64,000 nt of DNA from Achatina immaculata (lineage: Eukaryota > Mollusca > Gastropoda > Stylommatophora > Achatinidae). Numbering within the stretch: the stretch's first letter is position 1; each line of letters begins with the position of its first letter. Below the pieces are notes generated by a model, which saw nothing but the letters and a program-made list of their open reading frames with translations, was not told where the DNA came from and did not search any database. Below, in pieces: positions 31,940 to 41,939 of this stretch. The stretch covers positions 10,170,959 through 10,234,958 of the forward strand of contig CM019703.1 of NCBI GenBank assembly GCA_009760885.1, in the 5' to 3' direction. Position numbers and translations under genes: made by a program.

Positions 31940-32463
31940 CAATCAATCAATCAAGTGCCGTGCCGCGTGGCGTAGGCGATCATTTCTTTCCACAATTCCG
32001 TCTTTAGACTTGATTATGAGATCCGTCGCTGACTTTCTTCCTAGCCACACTGACAGCCCATCTAGTAACTTCTTTCTCTCTGTCTTCCTCTGTCTCTTCT
32101 TCCCTCGATTTTTCCAGTTGACACAATGTGTTCCAATTTTCCTCTTCTCAGAAAATGTCCTACAAATCTCGCTTGTCAGCTCTGATCTTTGCTGTAATTT
32201 GCCTTTTAACTCCAGCCTCTCTTAAGACTTCTTCGATGGTTTTCTTGGCTGTCCATGGTACTTTCAAGATCCTTCTTATGAACCACATTTCCATGGCCTC
32301 CATTTTCTCGCTGTACTCTCTTATTCATAGACCATGCTTCACACCCATAAAACAAAATCGCCTCGATGTAACATTTAAGTACTCAAAATCTTGTTTGCCA
32401 CTGATATAGATCTGTTGCACAAGATGTTTCTCATTTTCTGGAATGCTGACTTGGCCTGAGATA
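31940..32463 (-). mobile_element. LINE-D copy with 9 bp target-site duplication
   Basis: Matches 22216-22745 along its length, including the TTGA tail (31940-31954). ATTCCTGAT is duplicated at 31931-31939 and 32464-32472. Lacks the TC expansion of the other copy. Confidence 0.85.
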
Positions 32464-32710
32464 ATTCCTGATACCGGGTTGTATCAACTTGGAACTGCTT
32501 TAGAAGACAGGACCAAACCGATTCCAGATACGAGTAGAACCTTTGCTGACGAGTAATAATGTAGGCGGAATGACGTCTGATGATGGGGGATTTTTTTTTT
32601 TTTTTCCCATCAAAACAATCCCGTCATCGCGCTGGGTCACTCCACACCTGCCCCATCCTCGCGCTCTCCTTCCTTCTACAAGGAAATATATAGTCATATA
32701 TTTATGTACA

Positions 32711-33143
32711 CTACTCTATGGAAGTGAATGCTGGAAAATCACCAGAACCATAGAAAACAAGTTGAATTATTTCCAGACTAAATGCTTACGAAGAATTAGA
32801 AAAATATTTTGGCCAAACACCATAAGAAATAACATCTTGTTGGCAGAGATGCAGATGAAGCCACTGACAGCAATTATTGAGGAAGGACGCTGGCGATGGT
32901 TGGGACATGTGCTCCGAATGACTGACAACTCACTACCAAAAATAGCACTAAGATGGACACCACAGGGGAGCAGAAGTAAGGGTAGACCAAAAGAGACATG
33001 GAGAATAACAACAGAAAGGATGTTGAGCAATAGAGGGCTCACCTGGGCAAGAGCAGAAAAAAAGGCGAAGGACAGGCATTTGTGGAAAACCCTTGCGGAA
33101 GCCCCATGTGCCCTGGGCACTTAAGGTTCAGAGAGAGAGAGAG
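32711..33143 (+). mobile_element. LINE-B copy with 13 bp target-site duplication
   Basis: The plus frame reads LLYGSECWKITRTIENKLNY, LRRIRKIFWPNTIRNN, WRWLGHVLRMTDNSLPKIAL, KGRPKETWRIT and APCALGT, then GA repeats. ATATTTATGTACA lies on both sides (32698-32710 and 33144-33156). The open frame is uninterrupted through the copy. Confidence 0.88.
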
Positions 33144-33156
33144 ATATTTATGTACA

Positions 33157-33445
33157 GTGCAATCATTAAACGTGCTATTTTATTTCTCAGCGTTGATTAA
33201 CAAATTAATTTCCCTTTATAAAATTGTCTTTGTTTTAAGCGTGTAAAGGTTCTAAGGACTGTTATAGGCGGGGGTGGGGTGGGGAATACGCTCTCCACTC
33301 CAATTAAATGTCTCCAAGGCGTGCGTCTCAAATAGCCTCTGGCAGTCAAGTCCAGCTCCTGGCCTTCTCGTGGCAGAACTGTTAAAACTGACAGGAGAAG
33401 GGGCGAAGGCGAATATTTGGCGCCTGAAAACCAGACGCTTTGGAT
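33157..33445. other. No gene recognised; possible dispersed repeat
   Basis: The segment near 33380-33425 (GGCGAA ... TTTGGCGCC) resembles part of 55940-55975 read in reverse (GGCGCCAAATAT), so a further repeat family may be present. Confidence 0.3.
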
Positions 33446-33446
33446 A

Positions 33447-34643
33447 GATGAGAGTCATGTTTGGTAGCTCATCTACGGCTGCTGGCGAGATTCTTCAGCT
33501 CCTCCCGGCCAGTGAAGAAAAATACTATTAGGTTTTGCTGCGAGTTTACAACGGCGATGACATCCTCATTTGACGAGAACTGGTTTCCGCCGAGCAAAAT
33601 TTTCAAATTCAGGAACAGGAAGAAGTCATACGGAGGCCAATTCTGGAGAATAGGGTGGATGAGGAATCATTTGGAAGCTTAATTCGTGCAGTTTTGCCAT
33701 AGAGACGGTTGATTTGTTTGAAGGCGAGTTGTTTTGATGAAAGAGCATTTTTCTGAGTGCTACAATCTTGACCGTTTCTATTTGAGCTCTTCTTTCAGAC
33801 GGCCTAGCAATGTTACATAACAGTCTCCTGTTATTGTTTTAACTTTCTCCAAATAGCCAATCAGAATGATTCCTCGGTAATTTCCCCCCACCCCACAAAA
33901 CAAAAAACAAAAGGCAGCCGATGGAATAATCTTCTTCGGGGCACTTTCACCATTCATTATCCATTGCTTAGACTGTCGCTTACGTTCAGGTATGTAGTGA
34001 TGGATCCATGCTTCGTTCACAGCCAGGAATCGACGCAAAAAGTCCCGCGGATTAAGGTTAAACATAAAAAAAAACACTGCGCTGAAATGTCACGAAGCGC
34101 TGCACCCATCGCCCACAAAGCTTTTTTCATGTGCAGTTTTAATGCAGGACGTTATGAACGCGTTCATTTGAGATTCCTACAGTTTCTGCTATCCCGCACA
34201 CTTTCATTCGGTGGTCTTTCTTAAAGATACCTCTAATATTTTTTACGATTTCCGGTGTATTGACCTCCACGGGGCGTCCAGCGCGTGCTTCATCTTCAGT
34301 GCTTGTTCGGCCACATTTAAATTAATTTTTCCAGAAACAAAGTCTCCAACGGTGGAGCAAAGTCCCCATGAACTTCATCCAACTCCGCTTTGATCTGTGA
34401 GGCCGTTCACATCTTTAAATAAAAATGTTTTATCACTCCACGGAACTCGTTTGCGTTCAATTTTTTATGAAGCGACTGCCACCCTGCACAGTTCAAACGT
34501 CTGCTAAATGTTAACAACGCGTCGCTGTTGGCTGAAATTTTGAATGACTTAGTTTGAATAGTGATACTTGCCAGCAGTGACGTCACTAATTGAATTGTGG
34601 CCCCGTTTCATTTAAATTTACCTTACCTATTAAACGACCCTCA
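33447..34643 (-). mobile_element. mariner element (about 1.2 kb), inactive
   Basis: The left end GATGAGAGTCATGTTTGGTA and the right end (reverse complement TGAGGGTCGTTTAATAGG) form imperfect inverted repeats. TA dinucleotides lie just outside at 33445-33446 and 34644-34645, as expected for a TA duplication. Length is normal for mariner. It encodes a decayed transposase on the minus strand. Confidence 0.8.
33476..34475 (-). pseudogene. mariner transposase (DD34D type), all catalytic acids replaced
   Basis: Mariner transposases bind the inverted repeats through two helix-turn-helix domains and cut DNA with three aspartates. Visible on the minus strand: KAELDEVHGDFAP (first HTH), GRTSTEDEARAGRPVEVNTP (linker), VCGIAETVGISNERVHNVLH (second HTH), RDFLRRFLAVNEAWIHHY, ESAPKK, YLEKVKTITGDCYVTLL, then KMLFHQNNSPSNKST, PHPPYSPELAS, DFFLFLNLKILLGG and SSNEDVIAVV. 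The expected VDE is VNE, HQDN is HQNN and SPDL is SPEL. There are several frameshifts and stops. It is an old, dead copy. Confidence 0.88.
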
Positions 34644-34689
34644 TACCCCAGACATTACAGAGATGAAAAGACAATGTCTTACTTACAAA

Positions 34690-34960
34690 GACTCAGAAGT
34701 CACAAGCTGGCAAGCGAACATACTTTGTAAACGTCACTAAGTTCCAACATTTTCTTCGACCTGTCGACGCATTTCACTATAACACGGCCAGTAGAACACC
34801 TGGCATCATTTCCTTCCGTGACTGGGACAGGAGCCAGGTATACAGTTCTGCAACTGGGTTGATTTGATCGAGTCACTTCTGGAAAGAATCGAACAACCGG
34901 CGACGAGCGCACATATAACTGAACTATCTGGACGTCGCTACTTTGCCTGATAAGATCTTT
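34690..34960 (-). mobile_element. SINE-A copy, diverged
   Basis: The minus strand has GTTCGATTC (B-box) and the body blocks (CTGGCTCCTGTCCCAGTCA, GTCGACAGGTCGAAGAAAA) in SINE-A order. The head is weak. Confidence 0.5.
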
Positions 34961-35111
34961 TGAAAAAGAAATATACGGGTGAAAATGGGATGGGACGAAC
35001 CTTTTCACCACAAAAAAGCCTTTTGGGCTCAGAAATAAACCTACTGAGTGTTCACATTTGGCCTGTCTAGAAGAATAGACTTAGAAGTTGTGCTATACGT
35101 AACATTTCTAA

Positions 35112-35300
35112 TTTCGTGTTATTCATGCTAAAAGACAGTACAGCGTAATGACGATCCTCTTCCGAACATTGAGCGGTATGTCGTATCTGAGGGCCCTCTC
35201 CGGAGGCCGCAGTAAAACACTGTGGGCCAGGTACAAAAGTGTTGGGAAAGAGGGGTCCGTAAAGCAAGATGTCGCTTCGGGCAACAAGCAGTGTGAGCAC
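35112..35300 (+). CDS. Candidate exon beside a minisatellite (weak)
   Basis: Open plus frame from 35112, with an ATG at 35148: MTILFRTLSGMSYLRALSGG, then RSKTLWARYKSVGKEGSVKQ, ending EHCQ at CAG|GTGAGC, a strong donor. The acceptor is unclear. The sequence TGCCAGGTGAGCTTGTG at the donor is the seed of the following minisatellite. The opposite strand is also open, which lowers confidence. Protein not recognised. Confidence 0.2.
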
Positions 35301-35625
35301 TGCCAGGTGAGCTTGTGTGCGAAAACGTGTGACTAGTGCAAAAGCGAGCTTGTTGTAAACTGTGATCACTGCCAGGTGAGCTTGTGGTAAATATGTGACT
35401 ACTGTAAAGTGAGATTGTTGTAAATTGTGACTACTGAAAGATGAGCTTGTGGTAAACTTTTTTAGCTACTGTCAACTGTTTTGTGACTAACGTGTGAGTC
35501 TTGCGTGGTAAACTTGTAGTTACTGCCAAGATGAGCTTGTGGTAAACTTGTAGTTACTGCCAAGATGAGCTTGTGGTGAACTTGTAGTTACTGCCAAGAT
35601 GAGCTTGTGGTGAACTTGAGTTTTG
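35300..35625. repeat. 34 bp minisatellite
   Basis: Units contain TGCCAAGATGAGCTTGTGGT. The first units are diverged and the last three nearly identical. Confidence 0.85.
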
Positions 35626-35639
35626 AAAATGCCGTTGAT

Positions 35640-35970
35640 TCGGCTGTCGCTGCTGCTGCGAACGCACCTGCAATGCCTTATGGTGATACGGCTGCTTCAG
35701 TGAACGCACCTGCAGTGCCTTATGGTGGTACGGGTGCTGCTGTGAACGCACCTGCAGTGCCCTATGGTGGTACGGCTCCTGCTGTGAACGCACCTGCAAT
35801 GCCTTATAGTGGTACGGCTGCTGCTGTGAACGCACCTGCAGCGCCTTATAGTGGTACGGCTCCTGCTGTGAACGCACCTGCAATGCCTTATGGTGGTACG
35901 GCTGCTGCTGTGAACGCACCTGCAATGTCTTATGGTGGTACGGCTGCTGCTGTGAACGCACATGCCCCCC
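35640..35970. repeat. 42 bp minisatellite (in-frame 14-residue period)
   Basis: Eight units with core GTGAACGCACCTGCAATGCC. The plus frame repeats VNAPAMPYGGTAAA. All frames without a stop stay open because the period is a multiple of three, so coding is not implied. Confidence 0.95.
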
Positions 35971-36169
35971 CGTGTACTTGTTACTTAATTTCAAACATTG
36001 TAACCGCCCTGGAGCTCCATGTTAGCTATATGTTATTATGATGTTGTTGCTGTTAGTGTGGCTTTTAATGTTTTTTTTAATATAACTGCTGCTACGTCTT
36101 ATACGTAACACTGCTATTAATAATACTACTTCTGTTATTACTACCAATTTTGTTTCTGGTACTGCTAGT

Positions 36170-36538
36170 TCTACATCTGTTACTACTACAGCTAGCACTG
36201 TTTCTATTTCTACAGTGCTACTATTACTTCTACTATTACTACGACAGTTGCTACTATTACTTCTACTATTACTTCGACAGTTGCTACTATTGCTTCTACT
36301 GTTACTACGACAGTTGCTGCTATTACTACGACAGGTGATACCATTACTGCTACTATTACTACGACAGTTGCTATTATTACTACTGCTATTACTACGACTT
36401 AGCCAGTGCTACTTTTACTGAAACTGATACTCTGTAAAAAAGAGGCTAATAATTCTACTGCTACTTTTACTACAACTATTATTACCAAAGCTACTATTGC
36501 TGCTGCTGCTTTTACTACTACTACTACTACTACTACTG

Positions 36539-36576
<38 letters not shown>

Positions 36577-36600
36577 GCTACTACTACTACCGAACTTAAT
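36170..36600. repeat. (TAC)n / (ACT)n compound microsatellite
   Basis: Blocks such as TACTATTACTACGACAGTTG repeat to about 36400, then nearly pure ACT repeats at 36510-36590. Confidence 0.9.
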
Positions 36601-36604
36601 TTTT

Positions 36605-36655
36605 CAAAATTCGTAAAAATTAAGGCACACAGGCCCGTCTGACATTCTGTTCTTT
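36605..36655 (-). mobile_element. LINE-1/LINE-2 3' tail fragment
   Basis: Only the terminal block (AGGCACACAGGCCCGTCTGA and CATTCTGTTCTTTAT) remains, joined directly to the ACT tract. Confidence 0.55.
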
Positions 36656-36689
36656 ATACAAGCTCAGATAATACTACGCCTAGTAGGCG

Positions 36690-36815
36690 ACTAAGTAGGG
36701 GAGTTGTTAGTTCACATGTCCTTCACTGAAAAGGCCGCTGGCTGGTTCGAATCCGTGATTCTCCCAATCCACTCTGCTGTAGAAATTGCCACCTGGCTCT
36801 TATCTGAACTGGAAA
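36690..36815 (+). mobile_element. SINE-A head and partial body
   Basis: The plus strand has GGGGAGTTGTTAGTTCACAT (A-box region) and CTGGTTCGAATCC (B-box), then CTGTAGAAATTGCCACCTGG, matching the start of the SINE-A body. The only plus-strand member. Confidence 0.6.
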
Positions 36816-36974
36816 GAGAAAAGCTGCCATGAACGAAACCACAGCGCCCTCTTGTGGTGCCGATAGTTCAAAGAATAAATGTTATGTTCTCTTCGTGTGT
36901 CTCAACGGCAAAACAGCCGACTCTGCCTTATCTCTCCTTTTCCTGCAGCACCAACACCAACTACAACTACCACT

Positions 36975-37045
36975 GGTACCTACTACTACTACTACTACTG
37001 CTACTATTATTACTTCTACTACTACTGCTGCTGCTACTGCTGTTA
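36975..37045. repeat. (TAC)n / (CTG)n microsatellite
   Basis: ACTACT repeats followed by short CTG repeats, after an unremarkable 150-base stretch. Confidence 0.85.
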
Positions 37046-37154
37046 CACGTAATCCAAAGTTACTACATGTACTATATAACTGCCACTGTTGGTGAAACAT
37101 ATGGCAGTTATTGTAATCTGGTGATACATTTATACCTACTACTATAGCACACAT

Positions 37155-37430
37155 TACAGCGGATTATAAACATCTTGAAACAGAACAGATTACGCTAATC
37201 GGGGCATGTAGAAAGAACAGAAGAAAACAGGCAAACGAAAATGATGTATATACAAGAGATAAAGGAAACAAGATCGAGAGGTAAACCAAGACAGAGACGG
37301 AAAGAAAATATAGAAGAGGATATGGAGTAAATTGGTGTCACCAACTGGAGAGGGAAGATTAGGAATAGAGAGGAAAAGAGGCAACGTTCATCTGCTGCAA
37401 TGAGCATTAATGGCTTGGAAAGCTGAGGGA
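37155..37430 (+). mobile_element. LINE-C C-terminus, second copy
   Basis: The plus strand has TRSRGKPRQRRKENIEED and the end MSINGLES, matching 18690-18950 reversed (block AATGAGCATTAATGGCTTGG). No tail follows. Confidence 0.7.
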
Positions 37431-37760
37431 GTAATAGAACACACATTGCAACCGGCACTATCGCAACATCCATTTATCACCTCTTTAGCACATTCACAAT
37501 CATCTAGAGCCTCTAGGAAATACTCTGTCAGCCGGTGCCAAATAATACCCCCCGGCGCCCACCCCTGCTTACCATTTAACTGCAGGCCCTTTCTTAAAAC
37601 AGGGGCCCTCCGTTAAAGCATGGAAAGACCTTCGGATCACACTGGCTGGGACATTCCCCTCCCCCCCCCCCTCATCGGACCCACAGCTGTAACAAAAAAA
37701 TAGACATTCTTCACCGAGACAAATACTGACAGCTTTTCACTATTTCAATTGCTTGTGTAG
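37431..37760. other. No gene recognised (upstream of candidate exon)
   Basis: Unique-looking; C run at 37660-37670. Would be intron if the exon at 37761 is real. Confidence 0.4.
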
Positions 37761-37955
37761 GCCATACCATATCAAGGCCACTGTGTGGTTGAAGCTTGGA
37801 TTGGTCGTCTGGCAATTCTGTCTGTCCTGGCCCTTCTTTGGTGGGCCAAAGACTTTTCATACGTCCACGTGGCCCACGTCAACAGGGACTATAACAACCT
37901 GGGAGAAAACCAGTATGTCTGCCTGGATTGTGAGAAGGTCGACCAGGCTCCCGGG
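37761..37955 (+). CDS. Candidate internal exon, membrane-protein-like, unidentified
   Basis: Acceptor TTCAATTGCTTGTGTAG|GCC and donor CCCGGG|GTAACG bound a 195-base stretch, exactly 65 codons, phase 0 at both ends, without a stop. It reads AIPYQGHCVVEAWIGRLAIL, SVLALLWWAKDFSYVHVAHV, NRDYNNLGENQYVCLDCEKV, DQAPG. About residues 14-28 are hydrophobic with two Trp at the end, like a membrane segment; the rest is polar, with a C-L-D-C pair. It is outside every repeat recognised here and its composition is unlike the repeat-derived frames. I cannot name the family, and the neighbouring exons were not found. Main alternative: chance open frame. Confidence 0.5.
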
Positions 37956-38105
37956 GTAACGTGAAAGACTCGTATTAGTAACTTGTGTTCTTGTATTTTT
38001 GTTTGGAGATGGTAGTACATAGTACAGCGGTCTTACCTACAAGGGTCCACCTTGTGGGCCAATCATTATGACTCTTATAAAGTTAACGCTCGGCGAACTG
38101 AATTC
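37956..38105. other. No gene recognised (downstream of candidate exon)
   Basis: Unique-looking spacer before a minisatellite. Confidence 0.4.
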
Positions 38106-38109
38106 CAAC

Positions 38110-38620
38110 AGAAGCTATACTGCTAAGAATTTAATACAGTATATGCAGACAAAAGTTACAATGTCGAGAAGTAGTACAGTTATATGCAAACATTAGTCAC
38201 AATGTCGAGAAATAGTAAGGTATATGCAAACATAAGTTACAATGTCGAGAAATAGTACGGTATATGCAAACATGAATTACCATGTCGAAAGTAGTGCAGT
38301 ACAGGAAAACTTGCGCCGCTATACCGAGAAGTAGTACAGTCAATGCAAACCTGAGTCGCCTTGTCGAGTTATAGTAGAGTACATACAAACCTGACTCACC
38401 GTGTCGAGAGTCAGGAAAACAGTGCAAACCTGAGTCATTATGTCGAGAAGTAGTACAATATATGCAAACCTGAGTCATTATGTCGAGAAGTAGTACAATA
38501 TATGCAAACCTGAGTCATTATGTCGAGAAGTAGTACAGTATATACAAACCTGAGTCATTATGTCGAGAAGTAGTACAATATATGCAAACCTGAGTCATCA
38601 TGTCGAGAAGTAACACGGTA
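38110..38620. repeat. 40 bp minisatellite, left part
   Basis: About 12 units with core GTCGAGAAGTAGTACAATAT, followed by ATGCAAACCTGAGTCATTAT. The array is cut at 38620 by a Tigger element and continues at 39446. Confidence 0.95.
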
Positions 38621-38918
38621 CAGTGGACCCTTAGAAGTCGAACACAATCCATTCAAAAAGGCATTTCGACTTTCAAATTGTTTGACTTTCAAGTATAATT
38701 TCCTCGTAAGAAATAATGTAAACTGAAATAATTTGCTCCAGACACCCCCCTCCCCAAAACCTACCCATTATGAAACACTTTAAGTACAAATATTGGTTAT
38801 TTAATGCTAATACGCATTAGATCATATACTAATACTGTAAACTTATTAATAACAACAATATCTTATATTTATCCAAACCATCAAAAGTTATTCTACTTCT
38901 TCCACTGCTGGGGATCTT

Positions 38919-39101
38919 TTACCGGTAAATGATTTTTACCCCTTTGGCCACATTAGCTGCTTTATTGGCTTCCTCATTCTTTAGTATGGTTGATATGGTC
39001 GACACACCCATCTCATATTCCACCGCCAGTTCTGATACACGTGTATCACTTTCCCATGTAGTGGTAAGTTCCTTTCTCAGTTCTGTGGTCATTACATTCA
39101 T
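38919..39101 (-). pseudogene. pogo/Tigger transposase DNA-binding fragment
   Basis: The minus frame reads ELRKELTTTWESDTRVSELA, then VEYEMGVSTISTILKNEEAN and KAANVAKGVK. 'VSELA-x-EY-GxxxSTISTILKN' matches the Psq-type helix-turn-helix of Tigger transposases, which recognises the inverted repeats. The catalytic DDE domain is absent, so this is a remnant of about 60 residues. Confidence 0.8.
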
Positions 39102-39317
39102 TCTCTTAGGCTTCTCAGCACATGTAACTTCCCTCTGGTGCCATCATGAATCTGTAATTTTCACGATAAAATTAAGAACAAAAAACATAGAAATCTCAGT
39201 AAAAATACACTTTGTAAACACACGCTGAACTTTGGTAGAAGTTCACTGAACCCAAGTCACGTGAGATATGACCACGTGATTCTTTGTTTTCGTTGGGTGG
39301 CTGCATTTTGTTTCGTT

Positions 39318-39430
39318 CGACTTCTGAAATTTTTGTTCGAGTTTCAAACCATTCTACTTCTGAAAGTTTTGTTCGAGTTTCAAACCATTCTACTTCTGAA
39401 AGTTTTGTTCGAGTTTCAAACCATTCGACT
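39318..39430. repeat. 36 bp repeat inside the Tigger end
   Basis: Three units with core CATTCTACTTCTGAAAGTTT, followed by TGTTCGAGTTTCAAAC. They derive from the subterminal sequence of the element itself. Confidence 0.9.
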
Positions 39431-39445
39431 TTCGAGGGTCTGCTG

Positions 39446-40075
39446 TATATGCAAACCTGAGTCACCATGTCAAGAGTCGAGATGTAGTAAAGTACATACA
39501 AACCTAAGTCGAGAATCGAGATGTAGTACAGTATATAGAAGAGTCACCATGTGGAGAGTACAGATATAGTACAGCGTATTAAAAACCTGAGTCACCATGT
39601 GGAGAGTAAAGATGTAGTACAGCGTATTAAAAACTTGAGTCACCATGTGGAGAGTAAATATATAGTACAGCGTATTAAAAACTTGAGTCACCATGTGGAG
39701 AGTCGAGATATAGTACAGCGTATAAAAAACTTGAGTCATCATGTCAAGATTCGAAGTATAATGCAGTATATAGAAACTTGAGTCAACACGTGGAGATGCA
39801 GTACAGTATATAAAAACCTGAGTCACCATGTGGAGAGTCGAGATGTTTTACAGCATATAAAAACTTGAGTCATCATGTAGAGAGTTGAGATATAGTACAG
39901 CATATACAAACCTGAGTCACCATGTGGAGAATAGAGATGTAGTACAGCAGATAAAAACCTGAGTCAACACGTGGAGATGCAGTACAGTATATAGAAACCT
40001 GAGTCACCATGTCAAGATTCGAAGTGTAATACAGTATATAGAAACCTGAGTCACCATGTAAAGTGAAGAGATTTC
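39446..40075. repeat. About 48 bp minisatellite, right part
   Basis: About 13 units with core GAGTCACCATGTGGAGAGT, followed by AGTACAGCGTATAAAAAC. Related to the 40-base units left of the Tigger but with an extra 8 bases (GAGATGTA region). Confidence 0.95.
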
Positions 40076-40199
40076 TCCAAACACTTCATCGTAACTGCCC
40101 TCGAGAGCCTTATAAACAGAGTCCAAAGCACGGGTTAGATATTTTTGTGTGTCTTTATTTCACTCTGTCGCCAGCTTTCTCGCTTCCTTGGCATAATTC

Positions 40200-40880
40200 T
40201 AACCTACTTTTACATATTCATTCATTTTAGTCACCATTTTACAGTTCGTTTGCTTTATCTTGGTGGCCATTTTACAATTCCTTTTTTTTTTGTAAATCTT
40301 AGTCACTGTATTACATTTCATTTTTTTTATCTTAGTCACTATTTTATATTTCGTTCTTTTTATCTTAGTCATTATTTTACATTTCTTTCTTTTTATCTTA
40401 GTCACTGTTTTACATTTCTTTCTTTTTATCTTAGTCACTGTTTTACATTTCTTTCTTTTTATCTTAGTCACTGTTTTACATTTCTTTCTTTTTATCTTAC
40501 TAACCATTTTATATTTGTTTCTTTTTATCTTAGTCATTATTTTACATTTCTTTCTTTTTTATCTTACTAAGCATTTTACATTTCTTTCTTTTTATTTTAG
40601 TCACATTTTCCATTTCGTTCTTTTTATCTTAGTCACTATTTTACATTTCTTTCTTTTTATCTTGGTCACTATTTTATATTTCTTTCTTTTTATCTTGGTC
40701 ACTATTTTATATTTCTTTCTTTTTATCTTATTAACCATTTTACATTTCTTTCTTTTTATCTTAGTCACCATTTTACATTTCATTTGTTTTATATTGGTCA
40801 CCATTGGACAATTCGTTCGTTTTACCTTTCCATTTTTATATTTTGCTCTTCTTATCTTAGTAACCATTTTACAATTCCAT
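40200..40880. repeat. 33 bp minisatellite, T-rich
   Basis: About 20 units with core TTTTACATTTCTTTCTTTTT, followed by ATCTTAGTCAC. Strong strand asymmetry (T-rich on plus). The period is a multiple of three, so long Phe/Ser or Lys frames are artefacts. Confidence 0.95.
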
Positions 40881-40884
40881 CTCT

Positions 40885-41236
40885 TTATGGAAGGGTAGTC
40901 ACCATTTCATGCAACAATTCCGGAGAGTGTTACACATTCATTTATTTCACCGTAGTCCACTATTTTGCACATTCGTTCGTTTTACCGTGGTCGCCGTTTT
41001 ACACAGTCATTCATTTGGTTTCAGTCATCTTTTTTTAACATTCATCCATGTTACCGTCTTTACTATTTTCTCCCTTCATTTGTCTTTACTTATAATTTTA
41101 CCCTTTATCTTCTCCCACGTTATTGATTCACTTGTTATGCTGGGGGGTCATCATTTTACTTATTACCTCGTTTTATCGCATTCAACCATTGAGACTACGG
41201 CCCTTTTCTCGGCCCCTCTTCCCCCCTCCCTCCCTC
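40885..41236. other. No gene recognised
   Basis: Decayed continuation of the T-rich repeat, then unique sequence. Confidence 0.45.
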
Positions 41237-41415
41237 AGGGCTGTGGAGAGCTGTGTCGGGCCCCGCGGTCGGTTACTTATAGGTCCACCCTCCCCCAGGG
41301 CTGTGGAGAGCTGTGTCGGGCCCCGCGGTCGGTTACTTATAGGTCCACCCTCCCCCAGGGCTGTGGAGAGCTGTGTCGGGCCCCGCGGTCGGTTACTTAT
41401 AGGTCCACCCTCCCC
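41237..41415. repeat. Perfect 60 bp tandem triplication, GC-rich
   Basis: Three copies with no differences over the shared part, containing GAGCTGTGTCGGGCCCCGCG. Much more GC-rich than the surroundings. The last copy runs into TCCCCCTATC at 41411. Confidence 0.98.
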
Positions 41416-41582
41416 CTATCGGAACATTGCAATCTCTCATGAATTTGCACTCTAATAAGAAAATATAGAAGAAAAGCGGGGCCACGGGCCCCTTCTCAAC
41501 AGCCCAGGCTACAGATTCCTCCCTTCTTGTTGTGCATCCCCCAAATATTTAGAACACGGTAACCACACGCCGATTCCATACC

Positions 41583-41866
41583 ACTAAGGCATGTTAGGGA
41601 TAAGGTATTAAGCCCATATTTCCTTGACCTTCGACACATGAATGTATGATGTGGTCATTATCACGCCTGGCTGCATTTACCTTCCCAGATTTCTCTACCA
41701 GCCATTTTTAGAGGCTGGGTGTAACCCGGGGTCTTTTTGGTGTGGTGGTACCAGGAAAAAAAACAAACAAACAAGAAAACAAACCCTACCTCTGAAACTT
41801 GAACATGATACCACCGGACTTGTAGACCGAGCTCTTAACCACTCAGCCACTCAGGTTGCCGTTTAG
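41583..41866 (-). mobile_element. SINE-A copy, diverged
   Basis: Minus strand: GAGTGGCTGAGTGGTTAAGA (A-box region; close to tRNA-Leu/Ser D-arm text), GTTCAAGTTTC (decayed B-box), then the body (GCCAGGCGTGATAATGACCA). An A-rich AAAC insertion lies at about 41757-41783. Confidence 0.65.
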
Positions 41867-41899
41867 ATCATGCACTTAAAACACACACACACAACACTG

Positions 41900-41938
41900 T
41901 GAGAGAGAGAGAGAGCGGGAGAGAGAGAGAGGGAAAGG
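41900..41938. repeat. (GA)n microsatellite
   Basis: GA repeats with GCGGGA interruption; an AC repeat lies just before it. Confidence 0.9.
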
Positions 41939-41939
41939 T

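Larger units (their letters stand above)
38621..39445. mobile_element. pogo/Tigger element, internally deleted (825 bp)
   Basis: Left end CAGTGGACCCTTAGAAGTCG and right end (reverse complement CAGCAGACCCTCGAAAGTCG) are Tigger-type inverted repeats. TA is duplicated (38619-38620 and 39446-39447). Removing the element and one TA restores an ordinary minisatellite unit (CACGGTATATGCAAACC). It encodes only part of a transposase and contains its own 36-base repeat at the right end. Confidence 0.88.

Noticed and set aside
35607..36041. 144-codon frame with VNAPAMPYGGTAAA repeats
   Set aside because: 42 bp period keeps frames open on both strands; no sequence outside the array supports coding.
40145..40898. 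Phe/Ser-rich plus frames and Lys-rich minus frames
   Set aside because: Translation of the 33 bp T-rich minisatellite.
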